The notes: a model not told the origin generated them from the letters alone. Numbered from the stretch's first letter, positions 29,606-39,037 are shown. The stretch: 64,000 bases of DNA from Paenibacillus glycanilyticus NBRC 16618 (GCF_004000805.1 NZ_BILY01000007.1:124001-188000), one strand, 5' to 3'. Numbers and translations: made by a program.

Positions 29606-29782
29606 TTGTCCAAAGATAAATTCATAGGCTACAGAGTTATGTTTAATGTGGGACCAAGGTTTATGGTTCATGTCTATATGAAAGAGGAGTATTACGAGCA
29701 ATGGCGATATACGCGGGATCAGCGGATCACGGATGTTGTCATCGAAGAGGTTGAGGTCGAGCTCGATTATTTTCTTGGTTAG
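29606..29782 (+). CDS. Small protein of unknown function (58 aa)
   Basis: This 58-residue protein starts at TTG 29606 (MSKDKFIGYRVMFNVG) with a strong GAGGTGA 6 nt upstream. An in-frame GTG at 29597 is part of that ribosome-binding site. The product is mixed and strongly acidic at the end (VIEEVEVELDYFLG) with several aromatic residues, and has no membrane segment. A TATAAT lies 48 nt upstream and a hairpin follows the stop, so it is a complete small transcription unit. I do not recognise the family. Confidence 0.72.
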   Translation: MSKDKFIGYRVMFNVGPRFMVHVYMKEEYYEQWRYTRDQRITDVVIEEVEVELDYFLG

Positions 29783-29792
29783 CGATAAAAAT

Positions 29793-29852
29793 AAAAAGGC
29801 TGCTTCCCTCGGTTCCGTCCATTGAACGAACCTGTGGATGCAGCCTTATTTT
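29793..29852. terminator. Bidirectional terminator after the 58-aa gene
   Basis: AAGGCTGC and GCAGCCTT stem with a 36-nt loop, flanked by an A run and a T-rich stretch. It serves the small plus-strand gene and the convergent transglutaminase operon. Confidence 0.75.
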
Positions 29853-29873
29853 AACTTCCTATCCTTCATCGCA

Positions 29874-30761
29874 TTAATCCTCGATTTTGCGTACATCTAC
29901 CGTTACCTTCAGCTTCTGAAGCCCGTTGCCGCGGTATACTCCTTTTACCGGTACAATATCCTTATAGTCCCGGCCATGCCCCAGCTTGACATACCGCTCC
30001 CCAACCGGCGCTTCATTCGTCGGATCGAAGCTGCACCAGCCAAGCTGCGGCACATACGCCTCTACCCAAGCATGGGAAGCCTGCTCGAAATCGGCACTGC
30101 CGCCCTGCAGATCCCCCACGAAATGATACCCGCTTACGTAACGGGCGGGAATCTGATGAAACCGGCAGCAGGCAATCATGAGATGGGCGAAATCCTGGCA
30201 TACCCCGCGTCTGCGCTCGATCAGATCGCTGGCTTTGGTCGTAACGGTCGTAGCTTCCGGGTCGTAAATAAACTCGGTTCTGATCTTGCTGGACAAGGAA
30301 ATGAGCCAGCTCAATACGCTCATGTCTTCGCCTTCCTTCAAGGCAACGCTCTCCGCATAGCGCTCCACATCGGCCGTTAAATCCGCGTAACCGGTCGGCA
30401 GCAGAAACTCTGCGAAGCGGTTAGCCGCTTCCTCCGTCTCCAGCCAGGTCCATGCCTCCCTGGCAAGCTTGCCGTTCAGCAGAGCCGCCTGCTCCTCGGG
30501 ACTAGGTGCATGCCTCGTTACGACCGTCATCTGCGTACGGATCGTCAAGCGCTTGTGCGGCGGGTTCACCGAGAACGAATGCACCCGGTTGCCGAAGAAA
30601 TCCTCATAGCTGAAGAGCGAGGCATTCGGCTCTATGAAGATAGCCTGCTGATAGCAGGATTGACGTTCATTGGTGCTTGGCGTCAGCCGGATCTCATTGA
30701 CACTGTCCGTTGCCGTCTCCTCGTAATCGTATTGCGTCACGTGGGATATATTTAGCTTCAT
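29874..30761 (-). CDS. Transglutaminase-like cysteine protease domain protein
   Basis: This 295-residue protein has the N-terminal beta-rich region of bacterial transglutaminase-like proteins (HVTQYDYEETATDSVNEIRLTP) and a papain-like core with a complete triad: Cys188 (RRGVCQDFAH), His230 (ASHAWVEAY) and Asp246 (SFDPTN). There is no signal peptide. Its start overlaps the alpha-E gene by 4 nt. This protein, an alpha-E protein and a circularly permuted ATP-grasp protein form a module found in many bacteria and predicted to make or cut a peptide-like product. The substrate is unknown. Confidence 0.93.
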   Translation of the reverse strand: MKLNISHVTQYDYEETATDSVNEIRLTPSTNERQSCYQQAIFIEPNASLFSYEDFFGNRVHSFSVNPPHKRLTIRTQMTVVTRHAPSPEEQAALLNGKLAREAWTWLETEEAANRFAEFLLPTGYADLTADVERYAESVALKEGEDMSVLSWLISLSSKIRTEFIYDPEATTVTTKASDLIERRRGVCQDFAHLMIACCRFHQIPARYVSGYHFVGDLQGGSADFEQASHAWVEAYVPQLGWCSFDPTNEAPVGERYVKLGHGRDYKDIVPVKGVYRGNGLQKLKVTVDVRKIED

Positions 30762-31753
30762 GCGCTTGCCTCCCCCATGCGAAAAAAGGTTTTAGCAAAA
30801 GAATGCCCAAGCATCTGGCACGCCTCCAGCAAATGACCTACGATCGATCCGTTCCGGTCGACGATCATATCGTCATGCTCCAGGCAAGCCAAGTCCGCCT
30901 TCACCTTCGCTACCTGGCGGATGATTCGATCATTCGCGGTACGCAGTTGATTATCCGACAGCTCAATCTGCTTCATATGCTCGTCGAGCGCATGGAAGGA
31001 GAAGTGAACGGAACGTGGAAACGATTGGTTCAAAATAACGAATTCCACGATGGACTCGACCGACATTCCATCGGCATAATAACGGCGGAACGACTGATGA
31101 CCGCTCAGCGATTTCAGGACAGCCTGCAAGTATGGGTAAGCGCCGGCATTGTTCCAGCCATCGCCAACGGCCGCATTGCCAACCGCTTTAATAATCCGCA
31201 GCGTATTCTCCGACCGCTCCAGGAATCGCCCGCATTCGATGAAATGCCATTCGTTCTCGCGCGGCATAACCGATTGGCACAAGCCTTGGAACAGAGCCGC
31301 CCATTCCTTGATCCGGCCATAGAACAGATGAGGCGATTCCTTCATCAGGTCTTCCGGCTGTTTCTCGCGCAGCCATAAGTAAAAGGCATTAATCGTGTCC
31401 CACAGCTCGCTTGGAACCTTCTCGCGCAGAGTACGAAGGTTGCCTCGGGCATGGCTCACGCAAGAGACCAGCGAGTTGCCGTTGTCCCGGTCAAGCGTAA
31501 TGTAATGAAGCACGTCTTGTTCGGTATAATTTCCGTATTGCTGCTCGTAAGCGCTTCTGCTGCCCAAAGCGTCTACAATCCGGGTCCACTTGCATGGAAC
31601 CCCTTTGCTCTCGCCGTCTTGACCGCAAGCTTCAACGCCTAATTCATCCTCTGCCTGCAGGTGATAATGGACATCAATTAATCTTGCATGGTTCTCCGCT
31701 CTTTCCATATAGCGGCCGATCCAAAACAACGCTTCAGCGTTTCGGTTAAGCAC
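30758..31753 (-). CDS. Alpha-E domain protein (DUF403)
   Basis: This 331-residue, mostly alpha-helical protein has the family N-terminus LNRNAEALFWIGRYMERAENHARLIDVHYH and a central segment RENEWHFIECGRFLERSENTLRII that repeats the ERxEN pattern. The function of alpha-E domains is not established; they nearly always travel with a transglutaminase-like protein and a circularly permuted ATP-grasp protein, as here. The gene lies 30 nt after the ATP-grasp gene and overlaps the transglutaminase gene by 4 nt, so all three should be made together. Confidence 0.93.
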   Translation of the reverse strand: MLNRNAEALFWIGRYMERAENHARLIDVHYHLQAEDELGVEACGQDGESKGVPCKWTRIVDALGSRSAYEQQYGNYTEQDVLHYITLDRDNGNSLVSCVSHARGNLRTLREKVPSELWDTINAFYLWLREKQPEDLMKESPHLFYGRIKEWAALFQGLCQSVMPRENEWHFIECGRFLERSENTLRIIKAVGNAAVGDGWNNAGAYPYLQAVLKSLSGHQSFRRYYADGMSVESIVEFVILNQSFPRSVHFSFHALDEHMKQIELSDNQLRTANDRIIRQVAKVKADLACLEHDDMIVDRNGSIVGHLLEACQMLGHSFAKTFFRMGEASA

Positions 31754-31783
31754 AGCGATACCTCCGTTTCTGGATTGAAGCTA

Positions 31784-33244
31784 TTAACGATTTAACACCC
31801 ATGTATCCTTCACTCCTCCGCCTTGCGAAGAGTTAACAACCAGCGAGCCTTCCCGCAAAGCAACGCGGGTAAGTCCGCCGGGAATAACATGAGTGGAATC
31901 TTCCCCCATTAGCGCAAATGCCCTCAGATCGATATGGCGAGGCGTCATTTGCCCGTCGACCATAACCGGCGCCCGCGACAGCTTCATTGTGGTCTGCGCG
32001 ATGTAACGGCTCGGATCTTTTTTGATCTCCTCGGCGAACTCCTTGATTTCCTTGGGGGTAGCCGTAGGGCCGATCAGCATGCCGTACCCGCCTGAAAGCG
32101 AAGTTTCCTTTACGACCAGCTGGTCCAAATGTTCCAGAACGTAGTCTCGCTCTGCCTTCCGGGATAACAGATACGTCGGTACATTGTGCAGAATCGGCTC
32201 TTCTCCGAGATAATAACGAATCATATCCGGAACATAAGCATACACTGCCTTATCGTCCGCAACACCCGTACCCGGCGCATTCGCTATGGCGATATTGCCT
32301 GCCCGGTAAGCGTTCATCAGCCCCGGAACCCCCAGCAGCGAATCCGGCTGGAAAGCAAGCGGATCAAGGAAATCATCGTCTATCCGGCGGTAAATGACGT
32401 CCACCTGACGAAGGCCTCTCAGATCGCGCAAATAAATTTTGTGATCTTTATAGACCAGGTCGCGGCCTTCAACCAAATGAATGCCGAGCTGCTGCGCGAG
32501 GAAGGTATGCTCATAATACGCCGAATTGTACGAGCCTGGAGTAAGAAGCGCAATTAACGGATCCTTCTTCCCGTTAGGCGCGAGAGAACGCAAAGAACGA
32601 AGGAAATAGTTCAGGCTGCGCTCAATGCTTTGAACGGAAGAGGACAAGTATAAATCATGGAACAGCTCGCTCATGATGGTACGGCCTTTGAACAAATAGG
32701 AGTAACCGGAAGGCGAACGGAGATTATCCTCGAGGACAAAATAACGGCCCTTCTCGTCTCTAATTAAATCTATGCCGGAGGACGTAATATACACGCCTCC
32801 CGGAACGTCTAAACCCATCATTTCCGGGCGAAAATATACGTTGGATACGATCATTCGTCTTGGGATGACCCCGTCGGACACAATGCGCTGAGCGTGGTAA
32901 ATATCGTGGATGAACATATTAAGCGCCTTTGTCCGCTGACGGACGCCTCGGTCCACTGCTTCCCATTCATGCTTAGGGATAACGCGAGGGATGTAGTCAA
33001 AGGGAATGGTTCTTTCCAGAGGCTCGCTTTGGTTAGGACTGTTCAGGGTAAAGGTGATTCCTTCCTCCATCATGCGTTGATTAAGAGCATGCTGCCGCAT
33101 CGTCAATTCCGACGGCTTCATTCTTGCGAACAGCCGATGGATATTGTCATAGTGGGGACGAACCGAAAAGTCTTTCTCGAACATTTCATCGTAAAATGAT
33201 TGCGAATCGTAATAATGCGACTGCGACTGTTTGGCCGTCGACAT
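31784..33244 (-). CDS. Circularly permuted ATP-grasp type 2 protein
   Basis: This 486-residue protein is the amidoligase-like member of the module. Conserved stretches include FDYIPRVIPKHEWEAVDRGV, DLIRDEKGRYFVLEDNLRSPSGYSY split near residue 165, and VVKETSLSGGYGMLIGP near 375, which are family signatures for the permuted ATP-grasp fold. The family is predicted to join amino groups to carboxylates using ATP; no product has been shown. I chose ATG 33244 (MSTAKQSQSH) because GGAGGAGG lies 8 nt upstream. The earlier ATG at 33262 overlaps that ribosome-binding site. It is the first gene of the three-gene operon. Confidence 0.93.
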   Translation of the reverse strand: MSTAKQSQSHYYDSQSFYDEMFEKDFSVRPHYDNIHRLFARMKPSELTMRQHALNQRMMEEGITFTLNSPNQSEPLERTIPFDYIPRVIPKHEWEAVDRGVRQRTKALNMFIHDIYHAQRIVSDGVIPRRMIVSNVYFRPEMMGLDVPGGVYITSSGIDLIRDEKGRYFVLEDNLRSPSGYSYLFKGRTIMSELFHDLYLSSSVQSIERSLNYFLRSLRSLAPNGKKDPLIALLTPGSYNSAYYEHTFLAQQLGIHLVEGRDLVYKDHKIYLRDLRGLRQVDVIYRRIDDDFLDPLAFQPDSLLGVPGLMNAYRAGNIAIANAPGTGVADDKAVYAYVPDMIRYYLGEEPILHNVPTYLLSRKAERDYVLEHLDQLVVKETSLSGGYGMLIGPTATPKEIKEFAEEIKKDPSRYIAQTTMKLSRAPVMVDGQMTPRHIDLRAFALMGEDSTHVIPGGLTRVALREGSLVVNSSQGGGVKDTWVLNR

Positions 33245-33432
33245 GCCAACCGCCTCCTCCATGATGGTACAGCACCTTCCCTGATGCCTGCATTGATGAC
33301 TACCAAAGTTGGCTCAGAACCTTTTAAATGTTAACTTAATTTACATTTATACCATGAAAATCTTTATGAAAGTAAATTTTTGTTAGAACTATCATACAAG
33401 AAATGGATTTTCATGTCAACTTATATAGCACG

Positions 33433-33470
33433 AAAGCAGGGCTTCTGCGCTGGCGAAGAAACCCTGCTTT
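33433..33470. terminator. Hairpin after the globin-coupled sensor gene
   Basis: AAAGCAGGG and CCCTGCTTT arms with an inner CTTC/GAAG. It lies 20 nt after the sensor stop. Flanking T runs are weak on both strands, so termination is only probable. Confidence 0.5.
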
Positions 33471-33492
33471 ATATCATATGCCTATTCTCTTG

Positions 33493-34494
33493 TTATGTAT
33501 TCAATTGACGCAAATCTTTTGTAACGGCATCCACGGTTTGAACGAAAACGGCAAGCTCCTGCGATCTCGCCGCCTGATTGCGGGCTTCAACCGAGGTTTT
33601 CTCCGATTCCATTTGAACCAAATGGATCTTCTTGTGAATCTCGTCCAGGTTCGTTTGGATCGTCTCCAGCGCTGTACGCGAGGATGCCGCAAGCTTGCGA
33701 ACCTCGTTGGCCACAACCTCGAAGCCTCGTCCCATTTCGCCGGCGCGCGCTGCCTCAATAGCGGCATTCAGACCAAGAAGATGCGTCTGGTCGGCAATCC
33801 CGCGGATCAACATCCCCATCTCCGTAATACCCGCCAGCTCCTCCTGCAGATCTCCAAGCAGCTCATGCGAGTGGTCTTGCGACTGCGAAGTTGATACGGC
33901 CGCCTCGGCAATCGACTTGGCGCCTTGGTCAAGCTCCGTCATCAATCCCGACAGCTGCTGCACCGACTCTGTAATCGTTGTGAGCATAACCGATCTTTGG
34001 TCAGCCAGCTCCTGAATCAAAGACTGCTCGGCGCGGTTATACGCTTCAAGCACCAGCTGCGAGTCCAGATTAAACATTTTGGACAGGGAGTGCAGAACGG
34101 AAGTCCATTTCTCCGGAATCGCAAGCTGCAGCACGGTTGCGGCGATATCGAGATAGGTCATGTAGCTTCCCAGGTACCAGTCCGTCGTGAGTCCAATCCG
34201 GGAATGGACAAGCCCGATCGTAATGCGGTTCTCGATGTACTCCTGGTCAATGACTCCTGAAGCCAGAGACAGCCAATAACCGCGTTGTGTCTGTTTAAGC
34301 CGTTCAATGGTGCTTACATTCGAGATAATGCGCATCAGATGCGGCTGTTGTCCAATGTTGTCATAGAAGCGGTTCACAACCTCTTCGACGACTTGTTCGA
34401 ATATAGGCTTGCATGCCGCGAGCCGTTTCAAATCTTCTTCCGTAATACGGGTATATTCCAGCTGTTTGCGGCGTTCTTCCGAGACTTTAATCAT
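33493..34494 (-). CDS. Globin-coupled sensor / soluble chemoreceptor (HemAT-like)
   Basis: This 333-residue cytoplasmic protein joins an N-terminal protoglobin domain (about 1-160) to a methyl-accepting signalling domain. The likely heme-ligating His97 lies in [10 protein letters not shown], and the signalling tip is visible as [22 protein letters not shown] split near residue 240, with [13 protein letters not shown] after it. HemAT proteins sense oxygen and steer aerotaxis through CheA. It lacks membrane segments and is about 100 residues shorter than B. subtilis HemAT, so it has a reduced helical bundle. The gene is monocistronic. Confidence 0.9.
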   Translation of the reverse strand: MIKVSEERRKQLEYTRITEEDLKRLAACKPIFEQVVEEVVNRFYDNIGQQPHLMRIISNVSTIERLKQTQRGYWLSLASGVIDQEYIENRITIGLVHSRIGLTTDWYLGSYMTYLDIAATVLQLAIPEKWTSVLHSLSKMFNLDSQLVLEAYNRAEQSLIQELADQRSVMLTTITESVQQLSGLMTELDQGAKSIAEAAVSTSQSQDHSHELLGDLQEELAGITEMGMLIRGIADQTHLLGLNAAIEAARAGEMGRGFEVVANEVRKLAASSRTALETIQTNLDEIHKKIHLVQMESEKTSVEARNQAARSQELAVFVQTVDAVTKDLRQLNT

Positions 34495-34619
34495 AGTTCC
34501 GATCTCCCCCTAAAAAGTCAAAAGTCTTATAACGATTATATCGGAAAATAAGGAACCGACTTGTATGCATTCTTGTATTCTTCATGACGAAAGGGGGGGC
34601 TTAATTAGCAACCTGCGCA

Positions 34620-34729
34620 TTCGAATGTTCTTCCGATCGCCATTGCTCGAGGATTCCATTAAATGAATAAGATATGGTTGGAATCCTCAGAGCAAAAGCG
34701 AACGCTACGCTTCTACAGAATCATTCGAA
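34620..34729. repeat. Palindromic dispersed element, copy 1
   Basis: Outer arms TTCGAATG and CATTCGAA and inner arms GAGGATTCCA and TGGAATCCTC. The left part carries TTCTTCCGATCGC and the right part AGCGAACGCTACGCTTCT, motifs shared with the elements at about 45.9 and 62.0 kb. Confidence 0.65.
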
Positions 34730-34761
34730 CTGCTCCGTTGTCATTAAGCTGAAGATTAAAT

Positions 34762-34798
34762 AAAAAAAGCGACGCAGAATATTTCCTGCACCGCTTTT
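34762..34798 (-). terminator. Terminator of prkA
   Basis: On the minus strand AAAAGCGGTGCAG pairs with CTGCGTCGCTTTT and is followed by a run of T. Confidence 0.85.
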
Positions 34799-34808
34799 GG
34801 GGATTCAC

Positions 34809-36704
34809 TTAACGATTCAAGAGGCTTCCCACGTACCGCAGCAGCTCGTTTGCGCACACCGGGCAGTAGCCGTGTTCGTCAATCAACCGTTTGGTCACTT
34901 CGTTAATGCGCTTCAGTTGGCTTTCATCCGGCGTTTTGGTCGAAGTCGTAATTTTCACGATGTCCTTCAGGTCGGCGAAAAGCTTTTTCTCAACGGCCTC
35001 GCGCAAACGTTCATGGCTTGTGAAATCGAACTTCTTCCCTTTCCTCGAGTACGAAGAGATCCGGATCAGAATTTCTTCGCGGAACGCTTTTTTCGCATTC
35101 TCGGAAACGCCGATCTGCTCCTCAATCGACCGCATTAGGCGCTCATCGGGATCCATCTCTTCGCCGGTAAGCGGATCTTTGATTTTGGACCAATTGCAAT
35201 ACGATTCGATGTTGTCGAGATAGTTCTCGAATAAAGTCCGGGCGGACTCTTCAAAGGAATAAACAAATGCCTTTTGAATTTCCTTTTTCGCCAGTCCATC
35301 ATACTCTTTGCGCGCTACCGAGATGAAGTTCAGGTATCTCTCCCGCTCCTCCTTCGTAATCGAAGGATGCTGGTCAAGGCCGTCCTTCAGTGCCCGAAGC
35401 ACATCGAGAGCATTGATGCACTGCATATCCTGCTTGATGAGTGCGCTGGAAATCCGGTTGATGACATAACGAGGGTCAATGCCGGACATGCCTTCCTCAA
35501 TATATTCGTTCTGCATTTCCTTCAGATCGGCTTCCTTGAAGCCTTCGACCTCTTCTCCGTCGTACATTCTCATCTTCTTGACAAGGTCCATGCCTTGCTT
35601 CTTCGTTTCCTTGAGGCGAGTAAGTATGGAGAAGATGGCCGCGGATTTCAAGGAATGCGGCGCAATATGAATATGCTTCATATCGCTTTGGCCGATCAGC
35701 TTCGTATAAATCTTCTCTTCCTCGGATACTTTGAGGTTGTAGGGAATCGGCATGACAATCATACGCGATTGCAGCGCCTCGTTCTTCTTATTGCTGATAA
35801 ACGACTTGTACTCGGATTCGTTCGTATGCGCGATAATCAGCTCGTCGGCCGATATAAGCGCAAACCTGCCCGCCTTGAAATTCCCCTCCTGCGTCAGCGA
35901 GAGCAGGTTCCATAGGAACTTCTCGTCGCACTTGAGCATCTCCTGGAATTCCATCAGACCGCGGTTCGCCTTGTTCAGCTCGCCGTCGAAGCGGTACGCG
36001 CGCGGATCGGATTCCGAACCAAACTCCGTAATCGTCGAGAAGTCGATACTGCCTGTCAAGTCGGCAATATCCTGCGACTTCGGATCGGAAGGGCTGAACG
36101 TACCGATACCCACCCTGTTTTCCTCCGATACGAGCACGCGTTCAACAATGACATTCTCTATATCTCCATCGTATTCAACCCGAAGCCTCATTTGGCAGGA
36201 AGGGCACAAGTTGCCTTCAATGCGGACACCAAGCTCCTTCTCAATCTCCGGACGAAGCTCATGCGGGATCAAGTGCAGCGGCTCTTCGTGCATCGGGCAG
36301 CCTTTAATGGCGTAAGTAGCTCCTTTCTCCGTTCTGGAGAAACGCTCCAGCCCTTTCTTCAGCATCGTTACAATGGTTGATTTGCCGCCGCTGACCGGCC
36401 CCATTAAGAGCAGGATCCGTTTACGGACATCCAGCCTTCTGGCCGCCGAGTGGAAGTATTCCTCCACCAGCTTCTCCACGGCGCGGTCGAGACCGAAAAT
36501 TTCCTGTTCGAAGAACTTATAACGCTTCCTTCCGTTATCGTCCTCTACCCCAAAAGAATCAATCATCTCATAGACGCGCGCGTGCGCAGTCATGGCCGGG
36601 GTCGGGTCCTCTCTAAGCAGTTGAATATATTCTCTGAAAGATCCCGTCCACGCAAGCTTTTCACTCTCTGTCTGATACTCCGATATTCGCTTGAAAATGT
36701 CCAT
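34809..36704 (-). CDS. prkA: PrkA serine protein kinase / AAA+ protein
   Basis: This 631-residue protein belongs to the PrkA family, needed for efficient sporulation in B. subtilis and described both as a kinase and as an AAA+ protease-like ATPase. A Walker A motif (GPVSGGKST, about 102-110) lies in the AAA core, followed by a segment with CPSCQMRLR that may bind metal, and the C-terminal kinase-like domain. GGGAGGAGG precedes the ATG. It is monocistronic here, with its own terminator. The usual partners YhbH and SpoVR are not adjacent, although spoVR is in the window. Confidence 0.96.
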   Translation of the reverse strand: MDIFKRISEYQTESEKLAWTGSFREYIQLLREDPTPAMTAHARVYEMIDSFGVEDDNGRKRYKFFEQEIFGLDRAVEKLVEEYFHSAARRLDVRKRILLLMGPVSGGKSTIVTMLKKGLERFSRTEKGATYAIKGCPMHEEPLHLIPHELRPEIEKELGVRIEGNLCPSCQMRLRVEYDGDIENVIVERVLVSEENRVGIGTFSPSDPKSQDIADLTGSIDFSTITEFGSESDPRAYRFDGELNKANRGLMEFQEMLKCDEKFLWNLLSLTQEGNFKAGRFALISADELIIAHTNESEYKSFISNKKNEALQSRMIVMPIPYNLKVSEEEKIYTKLIGQSDMKHIHIAPHSLKSAAIFSILTRLKETKKQGMDLVKKMRMYDGEEVEGFKEADLKEMQNEYIEEGMSGIDPRYVINRISSALIKQDMQCINALDVLRALKDGLDQHPSITKEERERYLNFISVARKEYDGLAKKEIQKAFVYSFEESARTLFENYLDNIESYCNWSKIKDPLTGEEMDPDERLMRSIEEQIGVSENAKKAFREEILIRISSYSRKGKKFDFTSHERLREAVEKKLFADLKDIVKITTSTKTPDESQLKRINEVTKRLIDEHGYCPVCANELLRYVGSLLNR

Positions 36705-36885
36705 GCCGTGCCTCCTCCCATCGCTTCCGCAATCCGCTAGTTTTCATTCCGCCCGGGATTATCTCTACATCATTGATCGTGTGGACCAACTTTTTACTGA
36801 AGTATTACAATCCTATGCTTAGTTATGTAGGAAATTGACCACTATTTTAGTCGGCAATCCGGCAAATAACGACAAGCATTTGCTA

Positions 36886-36891
36886 TAATGA
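36886..36891 (+). promoter_or_regulatory. -10 element upstream of the DUF2161 gene
   Basis: TATAAT lies 22 nt before the start codon. I see no good -35 element at the expected distance. Confidence 0.4.
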
Positions 36892-36913
36892 TGGGAGAAA
36901 GAGGGGAATTAAC

Positions 36914-37744
36914 ATGGCAGTTAACAAGGAAGAGGAGCTGTACAGCCCCATCAAGGCCTACTACGAAAAGCTAGGTTTTACGGTAAAAAGCGAGGTTCTC
37001 CATTGCGATTTGGTTGCGATGAAACCGGATGGCAGCGAGGCGGTTGTTGTCGAAATGAAAAAAACGTTCAATCTCGCTTTGCTGCTGCAAGGGATTGAAC
37101 GTTTACGCATAAATGATCATGTTGTACTGGCTGTTGAGCGCAACCGCAAGAAAAGCGGCGCCCACAACCAGCGCTTCAGCGATATTACGGAGCTGTGCCG
37201 GATGCTGGGTCTCGGCCTGATGACGGTCACCTTCTTCAAGACCAAAGCGCCTCTGATCGAAATGCTGTGCGAGCCCGGCGAGATGCCGAAGCGCGGGATC
37301 CGAAGAACCCGCCAGGCACGGCTCCTCAGGGAGTTCCGCGAACGGAGCGGCGATTACAACGTGGGCGGCAGCACCGGCCGCAAGCTGGTCACCGCCTATC
37401 GGGAGAAGGCCCTTCGGGCCGCATACGCCATGCAGCAAGCCGGCATCCTGTCGCCAAGTCAGCTGGCATCTCTGACGGGCAATCCGCAAAGCGCCTCCAT
37501 GCTGCGAAGCAATTATTATAGTTGGTTCGAGAAGGTGGGGCGCGGCCAATACCGGCTAACGCCAGCCGGAGCCTTGGCCTTGGCGGAGTATGCCGAGGTG
37601 ATCGCCGAATGGAAAGAGACCTTTACCCTTCCGCCGGCACCCGAGCCCAAACCCGCCAAAGCGTCAAGAACGAAAGCTCCCAAAGCTTCCGAGGGAAAAA
37701 CGTCCAAACGCGCAAAGGAAACTCCTTTTAGCTACGAGCGGTAA
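36914..37744 (+). CDS. DUF2161 family protein, PD-(D/E)XK nuclease-like
   Basis: This 276-residue protein has a nuclease-like core with the pattern Asp32 (CDLVAMK) and Glu47-x-Lys49 (VVEMKK), which matches the PD-(D/E)XK arrangement of metal-dependent nucleases, followed by a helical part and a Lys/Ala/Pro-rich basic tail (about 240-276) that could bind nucleic acid. The family is called a putative phosphodiesterase; no substrate is established. GAGGGG upstream supports the ATG. Its 3' end overlaps the convergent aminotransferase gene by 17 nt. Confidence 0.85.
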   Translation: MAVNKEEELYSPIKAYYEKLGFTVKSEVLHCDLVAMKPDGSEAVVVEMKKTFNLALLLQGIERLRINDHVVLAVERNRKKSGAHNQRFSDITELCRMLGLGLMTVTFFKTKAPLIEMLCEPGEMPKRGIRRTRQARLLREFRERSGDYNVGGSTGRKLVTAYREKALRAAYAMQQAGILSPSQLASLTGNPQSASMLRSNYYSWFEKVGRGQYRLTPAGALALAEYAEVIAEWKETFTLPPAPEPKPAKASRTKAPKASEGKTSKRAKETPFSYER

Positions 37745-38927
37745 ACTCGCGGATTGCTTCCGCCAGACGCGCAACGCCAAGCACCGTTTTTTCTCCTTTA
37801 TTATGGGTGAAATTAAGCCGGGCTGTGTTGCGTTTAGGATCGTAAGCATAAAAAGCGATGCCCGGAACAAAAGCGACGCCCTTTGATACCGCAACCCGCA
37901 GCAGCGCTTCGGCATCCAGTCCTTCGGGAAGTTCAACCCATAGGAACATGCCGCCCTTCGGCTCGATCCAATGAAGTCCTTCGATTTTTTGCGCTTTGAT
38001 CAGGCTTTGCATTTCCCGCATCCGGTCCCCGTAGGATTCCGAAATGATGCGGATATGTTCGTCGAGCGGGAAATGCGCAAGCAGCTGGCTCAAGATCTGC
38101 TGATCCATCGTGCTGGACTGCAGGTCGGCCGCTTGCTTCGCTTTTGCAAGCATCTTGATCACCTGGGTATCGCCAATCGCCCAGCCGGTCCGGAGCGCGG
38201 GAGCTACGATTTTCGAGAAGGTGCTTGTGTATATAACAACGCCGCTTCCAAACTGCTGCTGGTCAAGCGCAAACAGCGTTGGGTAAGCCGCATTTTCATC
38301 GTATTTCAGCTCGCCGTACGGATCGTCCTCAATAATAGGCACTTGATGGCCGGCGCAGATCCGCAGAATTTCCTGCCTTCTTTCCAGACTCCACACATTG
38401 CCCGTCGGATTGCCAAAGGTCGGAACGGCATAAATAAACTTGGGCTTATGCTCGCGGACCAGTCGTTCCACATCCTCCGGAATCATGCCATGCTCATCGC
38501 TTTCCGCGGCAACCACCTTTAGACCATGCAGTTCAAACACTTGCAGGCAAGCTAAATAGGTAGGCCGCTCAACAAGCACCGTGTCCCCCGGCTCGGTGAG
38601 AACTTGAACAAGCAGGCTGATCGCCTGTTGGGAGCCTGTCGTAATAATCATTTCCTCCGGCTGCACGTTCATCCCCTTCTGAGCCATTCGGACGCACAGC
38701 TGCTCGCGCAGGGGCAAGTAACCTTCAGTAAGCCCGTACTGCAATGCGCTTGTACCCGCAGAAATCGCGCGGTCCGCGGCTTCCCTGACAGCCTGTACAG
38801 GAAAAAGCTCTTCCGCCGGCAGGCCGCCCGCAAAGGATACGATGTCATTTCCTTGCGTCAGCTTCAGAATATCTCTTACGACGGAAGACTTAACCTGCGT
38901 CATTCTTGATGCAAAGCGAAATTCCAT
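37728..38927 (-). CDS. PLP-dependent class I/II aminotransferase (2-aminoadipate/aromatic type)
   Basis: This 399-residue enzyme resembles LysN/ARO8-type aminotransferases and the C-terminal half of MocR regulators, but without the DNA-binding domain. Visible motifs are IVSFAGGLPAEELFP, LQYGLTEGYLPLREQL, the Asp/Tyr pocket PTFGNPTGNVWSLERR, and the PLP-lysine segment STFSKIVAPALRTGW. The physiological amino acid is uncertain. I chose ATG 38927 (MEFRFASRM) with GGAGAAGGG upstream. It is monocistronic and convergent with the DUF2161 gene. Confidence 0.9.
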   Translation of the reverse strand: MEFRFASRMTQVKSSVVRDILKLTQGNDIVSFAGGLPAEELFPVQAVREAADRAISAGTSALQYGLTEGYLPLREQLCVRMAQKGMNVQPEEMIITTGSQQAISLLVQVLTEPGDTVLVERPTYLACLQVFELHGLKVVAAESDEHGMIPEDVERLVREHKPKFIYAVPTFGNPTGNVWSLERRQEILRICAGHQVPIIEDDPYGELKYDENAAYPTLFALDQQQFGSGVVIYTSTFSKIVAPALRTGWAIGDTQVIKMLAKAKQAADLQSSTMDQQILSQLLAHFPLDEHIRIISESYGDRMREMQSLIKAQKIEGLHWIEPKGGMFLWVELPEGLDAEALLRVAVSKGVAFVPGIAFYAYDPKRNTARLNFTHNKGEKTVLGVARLAEAIREFTARS

Positions 38928-39037
38928 ATTTCCCTTCTCCTCCCGCAATTAAAAACCATGATTTGTACTGTCATTATTGTCGCATAATAAAAAGAATCCA
39001 TGCAAACTTAAACGTTTTCTTTTCCCTAATACTTGGT

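Larger units (their letters stand above)
34495..34808. other. Intergenic region carrying a palindromic element and the prkA terminator
   Basis: The interval between the globin sensor and prkA contains no coding potential. It contains the repeat at 34620-34729 and the terminator at 34762-34798, both listed separately. Confidence 0.6.

Noticed and set aside
33433..33470. Strong bidirectional terminator
   Set aside because: The stem is good but T runs on both sides are poor, so it is listed only as a probable terminator.
36705..36913. Sigma-E promoter for prkA
   Set aside because: Weak candidates (CATAACTA, CATAGGAT) are present on the minus strand, but no convincing -35 at the right distance.
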